Positions 5,696-12,869 of a stretch of 13,754 bases of DNA are shown here, one piece after another. The notes under the pieces are model-generated. The model made no database searches. It saw nothing but the letters and a program-made list of their open reading frames with translations, and was not told the origin of the DNA. The stretch spans positions 1 to 13,754 of the forward strand of contig JAABRB010000055.1 in the NCBI GenBank assembly GCA_011391185.1, in the 5' to 3' direction. Source of the DNA: Betaproteobacteria bacterium. GTDB taxonomy: Bacteria > Pseudomonadota > Gammaproteobacteria > Burkholderiales > SG8-39. Position 1 is the first letter of the stretch. Every line of letters starts with the position of its first letter. The translations under genes and the position numbers were made by a program.

Positions 5696-7414
5696 GTGGC
5701 GAACCGCACAACCGCGCATTACTTTCTCGAAGGGCTGGTCGAGCTCGGCATCGAGCACGTGTTTGCCAACCTCGGCACCGACCACGCCCCGATCATCGAG
5801 GAGCTGGCGCGCTGGCAGGCCGAAGGGCGTCGCGCGCCGCGGTTCATCCTGTGCCCGCACGAGAACGTCGCGATCCACATGGCGGGCGGCTACGCCCTGG
5901 CCACCGGCCGCGGCCAGGCCGTGCTGGTCCACGTGGACGTCGGCACGGGCAATGTCGTGAACGGCATGCACAACCTGCAACGTCACCGCCTGCCGGTCCT
6001 GGTGATGGCCGGCCGCGCGCCCGCCACCTCGCGCGGCGAGCTGGTGGGATCGCGCGACAACTACATTCACTACATGCAGGACGTGCGCGACATGGCGTCG
6101 ATCGTGCGCCCCTACACGAAGTGGGAGCAGTCGCTCGAGGCGGGCGTGGTGGCGAAGGAAGTGCTGCGGCGGGCGCACACCGTGATGCAGAGCGACCCAC
6201 CCGGACCGGTGTACCTCAATTTGCCGCGCGAAGCGCTTGCCGCGGAATGGGACGAATCAGCCGTTGCCTCGTTTCCGGCCGGGAAGTACGGCGCGTTCAA
6301 GGCCGGCGGCGCCGACCCCGAGACCATCGCCCTGCTCGCCGACAAGCTCGTCGCGGCCGGGCGCCCGTTGCTCGTGACCGCCTATGCGGGGCGGCAGGCG
6401 GAAGCGCCGGCCCTGATCGACGCACTCGCGCGACTTGCCGGTATCCGCGTGTTCGAGAACAATCCGCACCACCTCAACATCGACCGCGAGTCGCCGTGCT
6501 TCGGGGGCTACTCGCCCCTGGCCGAGCTTGCGCACGCGGACGTTGGGCTGATGGTGGACGTCGACGTGCCATGGGTGCTGCGCGATCAGCGCGAGAACCC
6601 CGCCACGTGGTGGGCGCAGATCGACATCGACACGATCAAGAAGGACATCCCGACGTGGGACTTCCCGGCCGACTTGCGCATTCAGGGCGCCAGCGCCCGG
6701 ATCCTCGCGCAGCTCCTCGAAGCCGTGAAAGACCGCACGACCGATGCCTCGCGGGAGCGCGCGCGGCGCCGCGTCGAGTCCTGGGCGGGAGCGAACGCCG
6801 CGCGCCGCGATGCAGCGGCAAAGGCGGCGGCGGATCGCGGCAAGCAAGGCGCGCTCTCGGCGGCGTATGTCTGCGCTGAAGTCGGTCGTGCAATCGACGC
6901 CGACACGATTGTCGTCAATGAAGCGGTGCGCAACGTCCTCGTCGTGCAGGCGCAGATTCCGCGCACGCGGCCGGGCACGTTCATCGGTACGGCCGGCGGC
7001 GGGCTCGGCTGGTCCGGCGGCATGGCCCTCGGTGTGAAGCTCGCGCACCCCGACCGCGACGTCGTGCAGATCGTGGGCGACGGGTCGTTCTATTTCAGCA
7101 CACCGCTATCGGTCTATGCGGCCGCGAAGCAGTATGGCCTGCCGATCTTCACGGTGGTGCTCGACAACTCGGGATGGGAAGCGGTGAAGTCGGCGACGCT
7201 GCGGGTGTACCCGGAAGGTGCCGCGAAGGCGGCCGGTACATACCAGTCCGTGCTCGCGCGCGACATCGAATTCCACAAGGTGGCCGAGGCGTGCGGGGCG
7301 CAAGCTGAATGCGTCGACGCACCCGATGCCCTGCCTGCGGCGATCGCTCGCTGCCTGGGGGCGGTGCGCACAGGACGCGCGGCGGTGCTCGTCGCACGCA
7401 TCGCGCCGCATTAG
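5696..7414 (+). CDS. Thiamine-diphosphate-dependent enzyme (acetolactate synthase/decarboxylase-like)
   Basis: This is a 572-residue ThDP enzyme of the POX/acetolactate synthase/benzoylformate decarboxylase group, with the three-domain order Pyr (about 1-175), central (about 190-330) and PP (about 385-560). The Pyr-domain catalytic Glu is at 56 (LCPHENVAIHMAGGYA), followed by a GTGN segment (83-86). The PP domain has the Mg-ThDP motif GDG (461-463), with Asn491 closing it in VVLDNSGW. Such enzymes decarboxylate 2-keto acids or join the resulting activated aldehyde to an acceptor; the substrate cannot be assigned. It does not look like biosynthetic IlvB, since no ilvN small subunit is adjacent. 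The GTG start has GGGGA 5 nt upstream; a longer in-frame reading overlaps the divergent ligase gene. It stands near the UbiD/CMD/MarR unit but is separated from it by a promoter and two repeats. Confidence 0.88.
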   Translation: MANRTTAHYFLEGLVELGIEHVFANLGTDHAPIIEELARWQAEGRRAPRFILCPHENVAIHMAGGYALATGRGQAVLVHVDVGTGNVVNGMHNLQRHRLPVLVMAGRAPATSRGELVGSRDNYIHYMQDVRDMASIVRPYTKWEQSLEAGVVAKEVLRRAHTVMQSDPPGPVYLNLPREALAAEWDESAVASFPAGKYGAFKAGGADPETIALLADKLVAAGRPLLVTAYAGRQAEAPALIDALARLAGIRVFENNPHHLNIDRESPCFGGYSPLAELAHADVGLMVDVDVPWVLRDQRENPATWWAQIDIDTIKKDIPTWDFPADLRIQGASARILAQLLEAVKDRTTDASRERARRRVESWAGANAARRDAAAKAAADRGKQGALSAAYVCAEVGRAIDADTIVVNEAVRNVLVVQAQIPRTRPGTFIGTAGGGLGWSGGMALGVKLAHPDRDVVQIVGDGSFYFSTPLSVYAAAKQYGLPIFTVVLDNSGWEAVKSATLRVYPEGAAKAAGTYQSVLARDIEFHKVAEACGAQAECVDAPDALPAAIARCLGAVRTGRAAVLVARIAPH

Positions 7415-7424
7415 GCCCTCTTCG

Positions 7425-7466
7425 TCCCCTCCTTTTCAAGGGGCGGCTGCGAAGCAGCCGGGGTGG
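7425..7466 (-). repeat. REP-like palindromic element, copy 6
   Basis: Inverted copy starting 11 bp after the stop codon of the TPP-enzyme gene. It has a CCCC...GGGG arm and a perfect 7-bp stem CGGCTGC-GAA-GCAGCCG. It pairs tail-to-tail with copy 7. It might protect or attenuate the 3' end of the upstream mRNA; there is no U-run, so I do not call it an intrinsic terminator. Confidence 0.82.
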
Positions 7467-7484
7467 TTCAGCAAGCGTTGCACA

Positions 7485-7529
7485 CCACCCCGCCGCCTCC
7501 GGCGGCACCCCTCCTCGGAGAGGAGGGGA
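7485..7529 (+). repeat. REP-like palindromic element, copy 7
   Basis: Forward copy with the GCCGCC-TCC-GGCGGC hairpin and the CCCCTCCTC-GGA-GAGGAGGGG stem. Compared with copies 1, 2 and 4, the first hairpin shows compensatory changes on both arms. That means the stem rather than its sequence has been conserved. Confidence 0.85.
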
Positions 7530-7588
7530 ACAAGCGACTCGCCATTCCGCCACCGCCGTCGACCTTTTGCCGCTTCAGTCCGCCAGCC

Positions 7589-7617
7589 TTGACTTTAGTA
7601 AAGCTACTTAATAATCT
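7589..7617 (+). promoter_or_regulatory. Sigma-70-type promoter of the UbiD/CMD/MarR unit
   Basis: TTGACT (7589-7594), a 17-bp spacer and TAATCT (7612-7617) make a strong sigma-70-like match in an AT-rich island within GC-rich surroundings. A start near 7624 would give a leader of about 46 nt to the UbiD ATG. The AAGGAG ribosome binding site lies 7 nt before that ATG. The spacer is almost entirely filled by a dyad operator candidate. Confidence 0.65.
7594..7611. promoter_or_regulatory. MarR-type operator candidate (18-bp dyad)
   Basis: TTTAGTAAAGCTACTTAA is an imperfect palindrome with half-sites TTnAGTA and TACTnAA around a 4-bp centre. It occupies the spacer between the -35 and -10 elements. 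Its length, AT-richness and position are typical of MarR-family repressor sites, and a MarR gene is the third gene of the unit. The link is inferred. I saw no second copy of the motif in the divergent ligase/TPP region. Confidence 0.5.
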
Positions 7618-7669
7618 GTCAGGGCCCCATCCCCTCATCGCCGTCCCGTCATCGCACAAGGAGCTCGCC

Positions 7670-9088
7670 ATGTCGAAGCTCTCGATCATCCGCTCGGCCC
7701 CGCCCGGCTCCCCCGTCAGGCCGCTCGACCGGGACCTGCGCGGATATCTCGAAACCAACTCGGACGTGGTGCTGCGGATCGCGAAGCCGGTGCGTATCGA
7801 TCACATCGGCGCGCTCTCCGCGCAGAGCGAGCAGCCGATCCTCTTCGAGAACATCGTCGAGCATCCGGGCTTCCGGCTGTGCGACATCCTGGTCAAGCAC
7901 CGCGACCTGCAGGCGCGCGCGCTCGGCGTGTCGCGCGAGGCCTACCTGCAGACGCTCGCTTTCCGGCTGCGCAAACCACCGCGCGGATTCGTCCACGTGA
8001 AGGATGGCCCCGTCAAGGAGGTGAAGCGCCTCGGGAAAGATGCCGACTGGACCCGGCTCCCGGTGCCGATCCATTCCGAGCACGAGACACGGCCGTACGT
8101 GACGGCGATGAACATCGTGAAGGATCCGGAGACCGGCTTCTACAACTCGTCGCATGCCGGGACCATCGTCGCCGGCCCGCGCGAGGGCCTGCCGAGCTTC
8201 GCCACGCCGCACACGCACATCATCATGCGCAAGTACCGCGACCTCGGCAGGAAGAAGATGCCGATGGCCTTCGTGTTCGGCCTGCACCCGGCCTACGAGA
8301 TCATGGCGAACTATTCGGGCCTGCACATGGACCAGTGGGGCGAGATGGAGATGGTCGGCACGATCATGGACCGGGACGTCGAGATGGTCCCGGCCGAGAC
8401 GATCGACCTCGACGTTCCCGCGCACGCCGAGATCGTCGTCGAGGGCGAGGTGAACCTGGAGGGGCTCGCCGATGTGGGCGTCTCGGTATCGCCGAGCGGC
8501 TACTACCTGCCGAGAAGCGCGAAGCTCCCCGGGATCACCATCACCGGGATCACCATGCGGGGCGACCGGCCGATCTACCGCAACCATCAGACCTGCCCGG
8601 AGACCGACCATCAGCCCCTGCCGCGGCTTTGTCACGAGGCGATTCTCTACAACCGGCTCACCGAGATGGGGCTGAAAGTGAAGGACGTGCGCTTCCCCAC
8701 CTGGGGCGCGGCGGCTTCGGTCATCCTGCAGTTTGACTATCCGCGCGACGGCTTCGTGAACGACGCCCTGATGCTCACGATGGGCTCGCCGTGGCTGAAC
8801 ACGAAGTTGGTGGTCGCGGTCAGTCCCGATACCGATCTCGACAAGGCGTCCGAGGTCTATCACGCCATCGCGACGCGCTGCGATCCGGCGCGCGACATCA
8901 TCATCGTCCCGCACACCCGCGGCTCGCCCTACGACCCGAGCGGGAAACCGCTCGAGTCCGACCCGTTCTGGCGCACCGTCGGGAAGATGGGCATCGACGC
9001 GACCATCAAGGCGCGCCACGACCCGAGTGATTTCGATCGAAGCTGGCCCAAGCACTGGGGCAAGGTCCATCTTGCCGACTATCTTTAA
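7670..9088 (+). CDS. UbiD-family protein with altered active-site triad
   Basis: This is a 472-residue homologue of UbiD/Fdc, enzymes that use prenylated FMN to (de)carboxylate aromatic or unsaturated acids. Family landmarks are ENIVEHPGF (60-68), RALGVSR (83-89) and the C-terminal HAIATRCDPARD (398-409) and GKMGIDAT (438-445). By alignment with my knowledge of E. coli UbiD and Aspergillus Fdc1, the prFMN/metal ligands Asn, His and Glu appear kept (Asn159, His181 or 183, Glu225). The Arg and two Glu of the proton-relay triad (Fdc1 R173, E277, E282) fall on Gly164, Val269 and Ser274, and the usual EGPFGE block is VGVSVS. The reaction is therefore uncertain: it may be a divergent decarboxylase or something else. 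The ATG was chosen by AAGGAG at 7-nt spacing. No ubiX/flavin prenyltransferase is in the window. Confidence 0.88.
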   Translation: MSKLSIIRSAPPGSPVRPLDRDLRGYLETNSDVVLRIAKPVRIDHIGALSAQSEQPILFENIVEHPGFRLCDILVKHRDLQARALGVSREAYLQTLAFRLRKPPRGFVHVKDGPVKEVKRLGKDADWTRLPVPIHSEHETRPYVTAMNIVKDPETGFYNSSHAGTIVAGPREGLPSFATPHTHIIMRKYRDLGRKKMPMAFVFGLHPAYEIMANYSGLHMDQWGEMEMVGTIMDRDVEMVPAETIDLDVPAHAEIVVEGEVNLEGLADVGVSVSPSGYYLPRSAKLPGITITGITMRGDRPIYRNHQTCPETDHQPLPRLCHEAILYNRLTEMGLKVKDVRFPTWGAAASVILQFDYPRDGFVNDALMLTMGSPWLNTKLVVAVSPDTDLDKASEVYHAIATRCDPARDIIIVPHTRGSPYDPSGKPLESDPFWRTVGKMGIDATIKARHDPSDFDRSWPKHWGKVHLADYL

Positions 9089-9098
9089 AGGAAGAACC

Positions 9099-9722
9099 AT
9101 GAACGCACCCACCCCTCGCGTCACCGTCGAAGCCGAACCGTTCATCCCGTACGTCCCTGACGACCAGGTCGTCGAGAGACTGCGCGCCGTCGTGGAGCCC
9201 TACGTGAAACGCATGGGCTTCCTGCCCAATGCCCTCAAGCTCTACGCCTACCGGCCCGAGATTGCCGAGACGCTCTTCCGGCTGAACAGCAACATCATGC
9301 GCGACCCGAGCTCGACCATCGACCAGCTCTTCAAGCGCAAGCTCGCCGCTATCGCCTGCAAGACGAACGGCTGCGCGTACTGCACCGCGCACAGCTGCTC
9401 GATGCTGAAGCGCTCGAACGACTCGGGCCCCGAGGGCTGGGGGCTCACGGACGACGATCTCCAGGTGCTCCTTTCGGGCGAGTACCAGGCGAAGAACGAG
9501 TTCGAGCGCATCTGCATCGACTACGTCGTCGCCGCCTCCACCGATGCGCCGAACGTTCCCGACGAGATCCTCGCGCGGCTGAAGCAGCACCTGACGCCAC
9601 CGCAGATCGTCGAGCTCGCGTGCGTCGTGGGCTTCTGGAAGTTCTACAACACCGTGCACGACAGTCTGCACATCCCGATCGAGTCCCATCTCCTGCAGGA
9701 CTCGGGCTGGGTCGATGCCTGA
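9099..9722 (+). CDS. Carboxymuconolactone decarboxylase/AhpD-like protein
   Basis: This is a 207-residue all-helical protein of the CMD/AhpD family. The redox motif is C92-A-Y-C95-T-A-H98, with an extra Cys100. The CxxC...H arrangement is that of the AhpD-type peroxidase/thiol-redox branch rather than of true 4-carboxymuconolactone decarboxylase, which lacks the cysteine pair. The Glu usually found in the helix before the motif (REL) is here Lys (RKL, 80-82). It starts 10 bp after the UbiD stop with AAGGA upstream, so it is co-transcribed with that gene. It could remove peroxide or act on the UbiD pathway's product; which one is not decided by sequence. The MNAPTP start is favoured over an upstream Met that overlaps the UbiD gene. 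Confidence 0.88.
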   Translation: MNAPTPRVTVEAEPFIPYVPDDQVVERLRAVVEPYVKRMGFLPNALKLYAYRPEIAETLFRLNSNIMRDPSSTIDQLFKRKLAAIACKTNGCAYCTAHSCSMLKRSNDSGPEGWGLTDDDLQVLLSGEYQAKNEFERICIDYVVAASTDAPNVPDEILARLKQHLTPPQIVELACVVGFWKFYNTVHDSLHIPIESHLLQDSGWVDA

Positions 9723-10350
9723 GCGCACGCCCCGCGCGTCGCGCGCAACGGGTACGGAGCGCGTTCGCGAAGCGATCGCACCGTCGCCCGGGTTGCCGCC
9801 GGCACGCACCGCACGGCGGGTGGGCAGCTCCGACGGCTACCGGCCACAGCTCAGCACGTCGCGCTCCGCGCTGCTGCGCGCGGGCAGCGATGCCGCGTTC
9901 CGGCATTTCGTTTCCGATCTCCTCACCGTCGCCGAGCGCATGCGCGCCATGCGCGATCACTTTGCGCGCGTCGGCGGAGTGACGGGCCCGCAGTACACGA
10001 TGCTGATGGCGATCGCGCAGCTCGAGCGCGCGCATCCCGCAGCATCCGGCGTGCGGCTGAGCGCGGTCGCCGACTACCTGCGGGTGAGCCGCGCCTTCGT
10101 GACGACGGAAGCCGGGATCCTCGTGCGCCGGCGGCTGCTGGTGAAGCGCCCGAATCCGCAGGACGGGCGCAGCGCCCTCCTCCACCTCTCCCTGGCGGGC
10201 GAGCGACTCCTCGACCGGGTGATGCCGGAGGTGCAGGCAGTGAACGATGTCTTTTTCGGTTCGCTCACCGGGGCCGGTTTTCGGGGCGCGCGCCGCATCG
10301 TGGCGGCGATGCTTGCAGGGTCGGAGCGCGCGCGCGCCCGGGTCGGATAA
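9715..10350 (+). CDS. MarR family transcriptional regulator
   Basis: This is a 211-residue protein with a MarR-type winged helix-turn-helix. Dimerisation helix 1 is at about 60-85, the HTH in LSAVADYLRVSRAFVTTEAGILVRR (about 115-140), and the wing is RPNPQDGRSALLHLS (145-159) with the typical D-x-R. It likely senses a small aromatic or acidic ligand and represses its own unit; the operator candidate is at 7594-7611. The first ATG overlaps the CMD stop by 8 bases, suggesting coupling. That gives about 50 extra N-terminal residues rich in Arg/Pro/Ser with no family match, so a later start is possible. It ends 28 bp before the convergent ferredoxin gene. Confidence 0.88.
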   Translation: MPERTPRASRATGTERVREAIAPSPGLPPARTARRVGSSDGYRPQLSTSRSALLRAGSDAAFRHFVSDLLTVAERMRAMRDHFARVGGVTGPQYTMLMAIAQLERAHPAASGVRLSAVADYLRVSRAFVTTEAGILVRRRLLVKRPNPQDGRSALLHLSLAGERLLDRVMPEVQAVNDVFFGSLTGAGFRGARRIVAAMLAGSERARARVG

Positions 10351-10378
10351 CGCAGCAACGGACCGCGCCGCCAGCGCG

Positions 10379-11368
10379 TCAGCTGACCACCTTCGAGAGA
10401 AGCGTCGCGGGCTTCGAGCCGGGACTCGCGGCCGGGGCCGGCGTCAGGGTGATCGCCCGAACCGCGCAGAACTCTTCACAGACTCCGCAGTGCGTGCACC
10501 GCCGGGCGACGAATTCCGGGCGCGGCGGATCGGCGCGACGGGTTGCAATCGCACCGGTGGGGCACATGCCGGCGCACGCCATGCAGTTGTTGCAGGCGGA
10601 CCCGAACTCGAGCACCGGAAACAGCGCGTCCTCCACCGGCTTGCGCATCGGCGCGGGCAAGGGCTGCAGGTTCCTGAGCAGCAGACGGCGACGCGCGGGC
10701 AGGCGCTTGCGCTGGCCCTCCGGCGCGATGTGAGGTCCCGTTTTGGGCGGGGCACCTGACGTTGCCGCCGCGGCACAGCTCCTGGCCGCACGAACGAAGA
10801 ACTCGCGCCGCGAAACCGGATGCTCGCGGAACCCGAGCGTCGCGGGCATCGTCGCGATTCGCAGTCTCCCGGCGCCGATGTTGCCCGGCAACGCCCGCAG
10901 CGCCTCGGCCAGATCCGTGATCCCGGCTACGGCCGCGCCGTTCGCGCAGTCCGCGCAGCGCGTCAGGTTGAGCGTGACGCCCCCCGGCAGTTCCAGAGCA
11001 AGGGCCAGCAGCGCCTCCCGTTCGAGAAATCCAAGGCAGCCGGTGCGAACGTGCGCGTCCACCTGCGGCGCGCTACACCCGAGGACAGGGTGCGGGACCT
11101 TGCGCAGCTCCCCCGCCAGGGCGATCAGGTCGCGCGCGTCGCCCTCGATCGCGCCCACCGGACACGCCGCCTCGCAGCGCCGGCATGAAGTGCAGTTTGC
11201 GGCGACGAGCGCCGGAAACGGTTCGAGGGTAATGGCGTCCTCAGGACACGCGTCGGCGCAAGCCCGGCACTGGGAGCGGTCAAGACGGCTGCGCACGCAT
11301 CCGGTCGCATCGATCCGCACGGCGCCGTTGGGCAACGGCATCGTGACTGCGGTCCGCCAGGGTCTCAT
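10379..11368 (-). CDS. Multi-cluster 4Fe-4S ferredoxin-type protein
   Basis: This 329-residue protein has two ferredoxin regions. N-terminal cysteines are C24, C34, C37, C41 and C59, C62, C65, C69; C-terminal ones are C259, C262, C265, C269 and C291, C294, C297, C301. That gives potential for four [4Fe-4S] clusters. Between them lies a region with four further Cys (98, 111, 138, 141, the last two as CxxC). This resembles the small Cys-rich domain of MvhD-like electron carriers, an analogy I hold weakly. A SRREFF stretch at 186-191 is Tat-like but internal, so I do not call a signal. It probably passes electrons to or from the molybdoenzyme encoded upstream. Its start overlaps the torD-like stop as ATGA. 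The exact family is not recognised. Confidence 0.8.
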   Translation of the reverse strand: MRPWRTAVTMPLPNGAVRIDATGCVRSRLDRSQCRACADACPEDAITLEPFPALVAANCTSCRRCEAACPVGAIEGDARDLIALAGELRKVPHPVLGCSAPQVDAHVRTGCLGFLEREALLALALELPGGVTLNLTRCADCANGAAVAGITDLAEALRALPGNIGAGRLRIATMPATLGFREHPVSRREFFVRAARSCAAAATSGAPPKTGPHIAPEGQRKRLPARRRLLLRNLQPLPAPMRKPVEDALFPVLEFGSACNNCMACAGMCPTGAIATRRADPPRPEFVARRCTHCGVCEEFCAVRAITLTPAPAASPGSKPATLLSKVVS

Positions 11369-12060
11369 AGCGCAGTACCGGATGTCGCTTCGATCGTCAC
11401 GAACCGCCCGGTGAGTTCCGCCAGATGTCGGTAGAAGTCGGTTTCGGCGCCTGCACCGACGGCGCGCGTGAAAGGTCCGATCCAGCGGCCCAAATGCTCA
11501 TCGAGAAAGCGGCGCTCGAGCTCTTCGGCCGCCCCCAGCCCATCGAAGTCACCTGAGTGATGCGCGCGATTCTGCCGAAAGACGAGCAGATAGAGAAACT
11601 CGAGCTCGGCCGCGATGTGGTCGGGCAGCTCGCGAAATCCGTCGTCGATGTCGAATCCCCCTTCCCGGTACATGTCGAGCACGGCGAGCGTCGAGTGCCC
11701 CATCACTGTTTCCTGGGCGTCCCGCCACACCGATTCGTAGGGCTTCGCTAGAACCTGCGCAGGTCCGAGAAAAAGCCGGGTGTAATCGACCAGCAGCGCC
11801 TCGAGCTCGGCATCGGCAAACGCGCTGCCGAGCGCGCGAGCCTGCTCGGCCAGTGCGGGATCGACGCGCGCGGCGGCTTCGGCCAGCGCATCGAAGACGT
11901 TTTCCTCGGCGAATTCGGGCGCCGGCTGGTAATGGCAGGCCGCCAGCAGTCGGCAAAGGGTCTCGCGCGCGAGACCCTTGTCCGGGTCGTACCGGGGCAT
12001 TTCCGCGCCCGATTCGGGCACGGCGGGACCCCTCCCGGCGACCGCCCCGACGCCTGTCAC
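11365..12060 (-). CDS. TorD/DmsD-type molybdoenzyme chaperone
   Basis: This is an all-helical protein of the TorD family of redox-enzyme maturation chaperones, which bind a molybdoenzyme apoprotein (often its Tat signal) and aid cofactor insertion. Family features are LCRLLAACHYQPAPEF near the N-terminus, the DYTRLFLGP segment, KPYESVW and PDHIAAELEFLYLL. The start is uncertain. A GTG at 12060 gives 231 residues and leaves 7 bp after the upstream gene. An ATG at 12000 gives 211 residues and starts just before recognisable homology; the extra 20 residues are low in complexity. I keep the longer call for operon spacing, but the shorter one is nearly as likely. It supports the view that the neighbouring oxidoreductase is a Mo-bisPGD enzyme needing assisted assembly. 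Confidence 0.87.
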   Translation of the reverse strand: MTGVGAVAGRGPAVPESGAEMPRYDPDKGLARETLCRLLAACHYQPAPEFAEENVFDALAEAAARVDPALAEQARALGSAFADAELEALLVDYTRLFLGPAQVLAKPYESVWRDAQETVMGHSTLAVLDMYREGGFDIDDGFRELPDHIAAELEFLYLLVFRQNRAHHSGDFDGLGAAEELERRFLDEHLGRWIGPFTRAVGAGAETDFYRHLAELTGRFVTIEATSGTAL

Positions 12061-12067
12061 CCGATTC

Positions 12068-12838
12068 TCAACCGCGGGCGCTGTACTTGCCGACGTAGTG
12101 CACGTTCGGCCTGGTCCCCGCCTCTTCCTTGAGACGGAACGAATTCTCCGTCTTGAGGCGCTTGGCGATCGCGGAGTCGGGATCGTCCTGATCGCCGAAG
12201 ATCCGCGCCTGGGACGGGCAGACCTCGACGCAGGCGGGCTGCAATCCGTTGCTCACGCGCTGCTGGCAGAACGTGCACTTCTCGACCACGCCCGACCGGC
12301 GGACCGGCGGGACGTTCTGCGACGCGTACGCGTTCAGCGTCGGCGTCTTCGCGCCCGCGCGCCTGGCGACTTCCGCCGCCGAGCCCGTGACGCCCGGAAT
12401 CATCTCGGTCTTGTCGCTCCAGAACGGCTGCGTGTCGCGGTCGGGGAAGTTGAAGCTGATCACGCTGTACGCCTCGCCGTCGAGGCTGTTTTCCGCAAGC
12501 TCCAACGCGCTGTACGGGCAAGCGGCCTGGCATGCGCGACAGCCGATGCACCGGCTCTCGTCGTGCATGGTGATGCCTTCGGGCGTCTTGTACATCGCCT
12601 TGGGCGTGACGGGACATGCCGCGACGCAGGGCGCATTCGTGCAGTGGTTGCACAGCACCGGCATCACGACAAACTTCGTATCGGGGAACGTGCCCTCGGT
12701 ACGAGTCAGGAAGTCGGCCCAGTTGTAGCTCTGGCCGTTGGCGCGGTTCCGGGTGTTGTTCTCGGCCTTGCACGCGAATGCGCAGGCGCCGCAGCCGACG
12801 CATTTCTGCAGATCGATGACCATTCCGAGTCGTGACAT
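12068..12838 (-). CDS. Four-cluster Fe-S subunit of a molybdopterin oxidoreductase
   Basis: This is a 256-residue electron-transfer subunit of the DmsB/TtrB/PhsB type. Sixteen cysteines fall in four sets: C13, C16, C19, C23; C63, C66, C71, C75; C97, C100, C103, C107; and C188, C191, C203, C207. This is the DmsB-like pattern with the crossed arrangement of four [4Fe-4S] clusters. No N-terminal signal is seen, so it would travel with the catalytic subunit if that is exported. The ATG at 12838 is set by GGAGGAG 8 nt upstream and by homology starting at MVIDLQKCVGCGAC; a longer frame reaches into the Mo-subunit end. It lies 31 bp after the Mo-subunit stop. Confidence 0.92.
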   Translation of the reverse strand: MSRLGMVIDLQKCVGCGACAFACKAENNTRNRANGQSYNWADFLTRTEGTFPDTKFVVMPVLCNHCTNAPCVAACPVTPKAMYKTPEGITMHDESRCIGCRACQAACPYSALELAENSLDGEAYSVISFNFPDRDTQPFWSDKTEMIPGVTGSAAEVARRAGAKTPTLNAYASQNVPPVRRSGVVEKCTFCQQRVSNGLQPACVEVCPSQARIFGDQDDPDSAIAKRLKTENSFRLKEEAGTRPNVHYVGKYSARG

Positions 12839-12869
12839 TTGTGCGCTCCTCCAATCGGCGGTGCGAGGC

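Noticed and set aside
5696..7414. Biosynthetic acetolactate synthase (ilvB)
   Set aside because: There is no adjacent regulatory subunit or ilvC, and the context is catabolic; only the broad ThDP-enzyme family is supported.
7425..7466. Intrinsic terminator after the TPP-enzyme gene
   Set aside because: Strong hairpins are present, but no U-tract follows and the same element occurs at non-terminator positions, so it is listed as a REP-like repeat.
7649..9145. Long (498-codon) open frame antisense to the UbiD-family gene
   Set aside because: It mirrors the codon structure of a well-supported plus-strand gene in GC-rich DNA. Its translation is Arg/His/Asp/Val-rich with no domain and no ribosome binding site.
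9099..9722. True 4-carboxymuconolactone decarboxylase (pcaC)
   Set aside because: The CAYCTAH redox motif is the AhpD-type signature, and no other protocatechuate-branch (pca) gene is in the window.
10351..10378. Bidirectional terminator between the convergent marR and ferredoxin genes
   Set aside because: The 28-bp gap shows only short GC repeats and no hairpin with T-tracts on either side.
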